Source: Marinobacterium iners DSM 11526 (GTDB lineage Bacteria; Pseudomonadota; Gammaproteobacteria; Pseudomonadales; Balneatricaceae). From it: a stretch of 64,000 bases of DNA. Below are positions 62,677-64,000 of the stretch, in pieces (the first letter of the stretch is position 1; each line of letters opens with the position of its first letter). The translations under genes were made by a program, and so were the position numbers. The notes under the pieces were generated by a model. That model was given only the letters and a program-made list of their open reading frames with translations. It did not search any database and had not been told where the DNA came from. The stretch spans positions 1-64,000 of the forward strand of contig NZ_FNRJ01000001.1 of assembly GCF_900107855.1 (NCBI RefSeq), in the 5' to 3' direction.

Positions 62677-63761
62677 CACAACGCGGGCTCCTGTGCTAAG
62701 AACGGGGCTTTCTCGGCCACCAGCCTGACCAGTTCGCCAGCAGTCGTTTCTTGCTTGCGCCCCTGATCGAAACGCAGCGTCACCGAGTCTGAATCCGGCA
62801 GCGCCAGCGGCGGCTCACCAGGTGGTAAATCATCAAGGCCCATCTGGGTCAGCAGCGTATTGATCGCCTGATCGGCGTCATAAGCGACCACCAGCGCCTC
62901 ACCGGGCAGGCGCCACAGGCGCAGACTGCTCAATGGGCGTAGCTCGCCGGGTTTCTGGTAGCGCTGGTAATTGGCATTCGACTCGCGGACATACTCATCC
63001 ACGAAAGATCGGAAGTAAGTGGGATTATCCGGACGGCGCCCATTGGCCAGCTTGGCTTGCCCCATTGGGATACAGCGGCGAATAAGCCCTGCAGACAGGC
63101 CCCGTGTATGCCAGTTCTCGAACATGGCCAGGCATGCAGGCTTGTGCAGATCAGCAGAGGTGTACCCCAGCTCCGCCATGAAAAACTGAATCCAGCCATC
63201 AGCCGAAGGCACTTCATCATCGCGCACGCGCGTAATAGGTACAGTACAGTCCAGTACAGTACAGTAATGGTGTGTGTCGGCTTCTTTGTCGGGATTGCTG
63301 TCGGCTTGGCTGTCGAGTATTCGCCCCAAATCCGAATAAAGACGTTTTATTTCAGATGGTTGCAAAAGGTTATAGCTGTCGGGATCAATTGCAGAAATGG
63401 CGTTTTTGCTGTCGGCTAACCTGTCGGCTTTATTTGAGACGGAAAAATCCACCACCGCCAAAGGCAGTTCAAAAATAAGCTGACGCCCCTGGCTGCGCGA
63501 TAACAACAACCCGTGCTTCTCCAGCTGCTTACTGGCGCGGCGACACTGCTGCTCACTGGGCGCCTCTGCTTTGATGCCAGGCACCCCATGCGTCTCCAGC
63601 CACTCAGAGAATGCCTTCCAGCTCACCTTCGGGCGTACACCGACTGTCATGGTTACCTTGTCCATCCGAGGCCGAATCGCCAACACGTACAGCAACTGCG
63701 CCAGCGGCGGCAGCCCGTACAGGGCGTCCTGCTCAGCCTCACTGAGGAAATACCCAGCCAT
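62673..63761 (-). CDS. Phage replication initiator with DnaT-like domain
   Basis: 362 residues. The N-terminal winged-helix-like region (SEAEQDALYGLPPLAQLLYVLAIRP ... QCRRASKQLEKHGLLLSRSQGRQLIFEL) resembles HTH domains of phage O-type proteins. Residues about 188-235 (GWIQFFMAELGYTSADLHKPACLAMFENWHTRGLSAGLI) match the DnaT DNA-binding domain. The central linker is encoded by the repeat array at 63239-63427, a probable origin. It should bind these repeats and load host helicase. Confidence 0.75.
   Translation of the reverse strand: MAGYFLSEAEQDALYGLPPLAQLLYVLAIRPRMDKVTMTVGVRPKVSWKAFSEWLETHGVPGIKAEAPSEQQCRRASKQLEKHGLLLSRSQGRQLIFELPLAVVDFSVSNKADRLADSKNAISAIDPDSYNLLQPSEIKRLYSDLGRILDSQADSNPDKEADTHHYCTVLDCTVPITRVRDDEVPSADGWIQFFMAELGYTSADLHKPACLAMFENWHTRGLSAGLIRRCIPMGQAKLANGRRPDNPTYFRSFVDEYVRESNANYQRYQKPGELRPLSSLRLWRLPGEALVVAYDADQAINTLLTQMGLDDLPPGEPPLALPDSDSVTLRFDQGRKQETTAGELVRLVAEKAPFLAQEPALW
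63239..63427. other. Putative prophage replication origin (iterons inside the initiator gene)
   Basis: Seven TGTCG(G/A) motifs at 63275, 63287, 63299, 63311, 63377, 63410 and 63422. The first four are spaced exactly 12 bp, and the last pair also 12 bp. Between the two groups is a stretch of about 60 bp, AT-rich for this region. Beside them at 63239-63266 is a quasi-palindromic run of ACAGT repeats. This is the layout of lambdoid origins embedded in the O gene. Confidence 0.65.
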
Positions 63762-63764
63762 CGA

Positions 63765-63989
63765 CTACTTGCCTTGAGAAAACAGAACATAGCGACGCCG
63801 GCCTGCAAGCGCGTTGCCGGCCAACTCAGACAGTCGGGTTTCAACCAGCCCCAGCTCATCAACAAGCTGCTGCCGTTTCCGCTCCAGAACCTCCGGCGAC
63901 TCCTGCGAGCGCTGAATCCTCTCAGGGGGTTTGCACCCAACCTGAGCCGAAATCCACTCCAGCGGTTGCAGCCGGTCAAGGGCTCGCAT
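63765..63989 (-). CDS. Hypothetical early protein near the window edge, 74 residues
   Basis: Begins MRALDRLQPLEWISAQVG and contains a helical, charged segment (PEVLERKRQQLVDELGLVETRLSELAG). Three bases upstream of the initiator gene. The start cannot be verified because the window ends 11 bp further on. Confidence 0.45.
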   Translation of the reverse strand: MRALDRLQPLEWISAQVGCKPPERIQRSQESPEVLERKRQQLVDELGLVETRLSELAGNALAGRRRYVLFSQGK

Positions 63990-64000
63990 CAGATGCGCCA

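Larger units (their letters stand above)
20774..64000. mobile_element. Podovirus-type prophage (left end to beyond the window)
   Basis: Starts at the tRNA 3' fragment and continues past the right edge. It contains a full late module (lysis, terminases, P22-like portal, scaffold, capsid, head-tail adaptors, fibres, ejection proteins) and part of the early region with a replication initiator. There is no sheath, tape measure or tail-tube gene. Gene order resembles BPP-1/Bcep22-like podoviruses (inference from general knowledge). Structural genes appear intact, so it may be inducible. Confidence 0.9.

Overview
This window is from a Gammaproteobacterium, most likely a marine or halophilic Oceanospirillales-type bacterium. 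That is an inference from its TRAP carboxylate transporters, D-amino-acid catabolism, a nirBD/moaA remnant of pseudomonad-like type, and IS3, IS30 and IS1380 debris. No marker gene fixes the genus.

Region 1 (1-6.4 kb) is an aromatic-acid module. On the minus strand it has dctQ, dctM, a SnoaL-like protein and the alpha and beta subunits of a Rieske ring-hydroxylating oxygenase. A LysR regulator is divergent from dctQ, and a separate TRAP binding-protein gene lies behind a 17-bp bidirectional terminator. Base composition changes abruptly inside the SnoaL-like gene.

Region 2 (6.4-20.7 kb) is a heavily rearranged mobile zone. It holds a decayed IS3 element, a moaA fragment cut by an IS1380-type element, a flavin-oxidase remnant, and an intact D-amino-acid island. 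The island has dsdC, an N-acyl-D-amino-acid deacylase, a TRAP transporter and dsdA. After it come an IS30 remnant, an in-frame nirD::moaA chimera and the 3' end of nirB. A 484-bp moaA segment is present twice in direct orientation, exactly 10,156 bp apart, flanking the D-amino-acid island. A 65-bp segment is also shared by two small genes at the outer edges.

Region 3 (20.77-64 kb and beyond) is a podovirus-type prophage integrated at the 3' end of a tRNA gene, probably tRNA-Pro; only attL is in the window. From attL it carries a small regulatory and lysogenic-conversion block: a short phage ORF, an HTH protein, Rha, a secreted protein, a csrA homologue with an in-frame stop, and one unknown. 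The late operon follows on the minus strand, read from about 57.1 kb down to 24.35 kb: lysis genes, DUF1353 protein, terminase small and large subunits, portal, scaffold, capsid, decoration, adaptors, tail and fibre genes, ejection proteins, and finally a 2,994-residue polyvalent protein. Two adjacent tail genes encode WD40-like beta-propellers that appear inserted inside a tail-collar-like domain. Upstream of the late operon are a structured leader, a strong terminator and a candidate Q-like antiterminator. A plus-strand accessory gene sits in this gap. The early genes end (at the right edge) with a DnaT-like replication initiator whose coding sequence contains seven TGTCG-type repeats, four of them at exact 12-bp spacing, beside an AT-rich stretch: a probable phage origin.

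No tail sheath, tape measure or major tail protein is seen, and the virion genes end in large ejection-type proteins, which is why I call it a podovirus. Integrase and main repressor must lie beyond the right edge.
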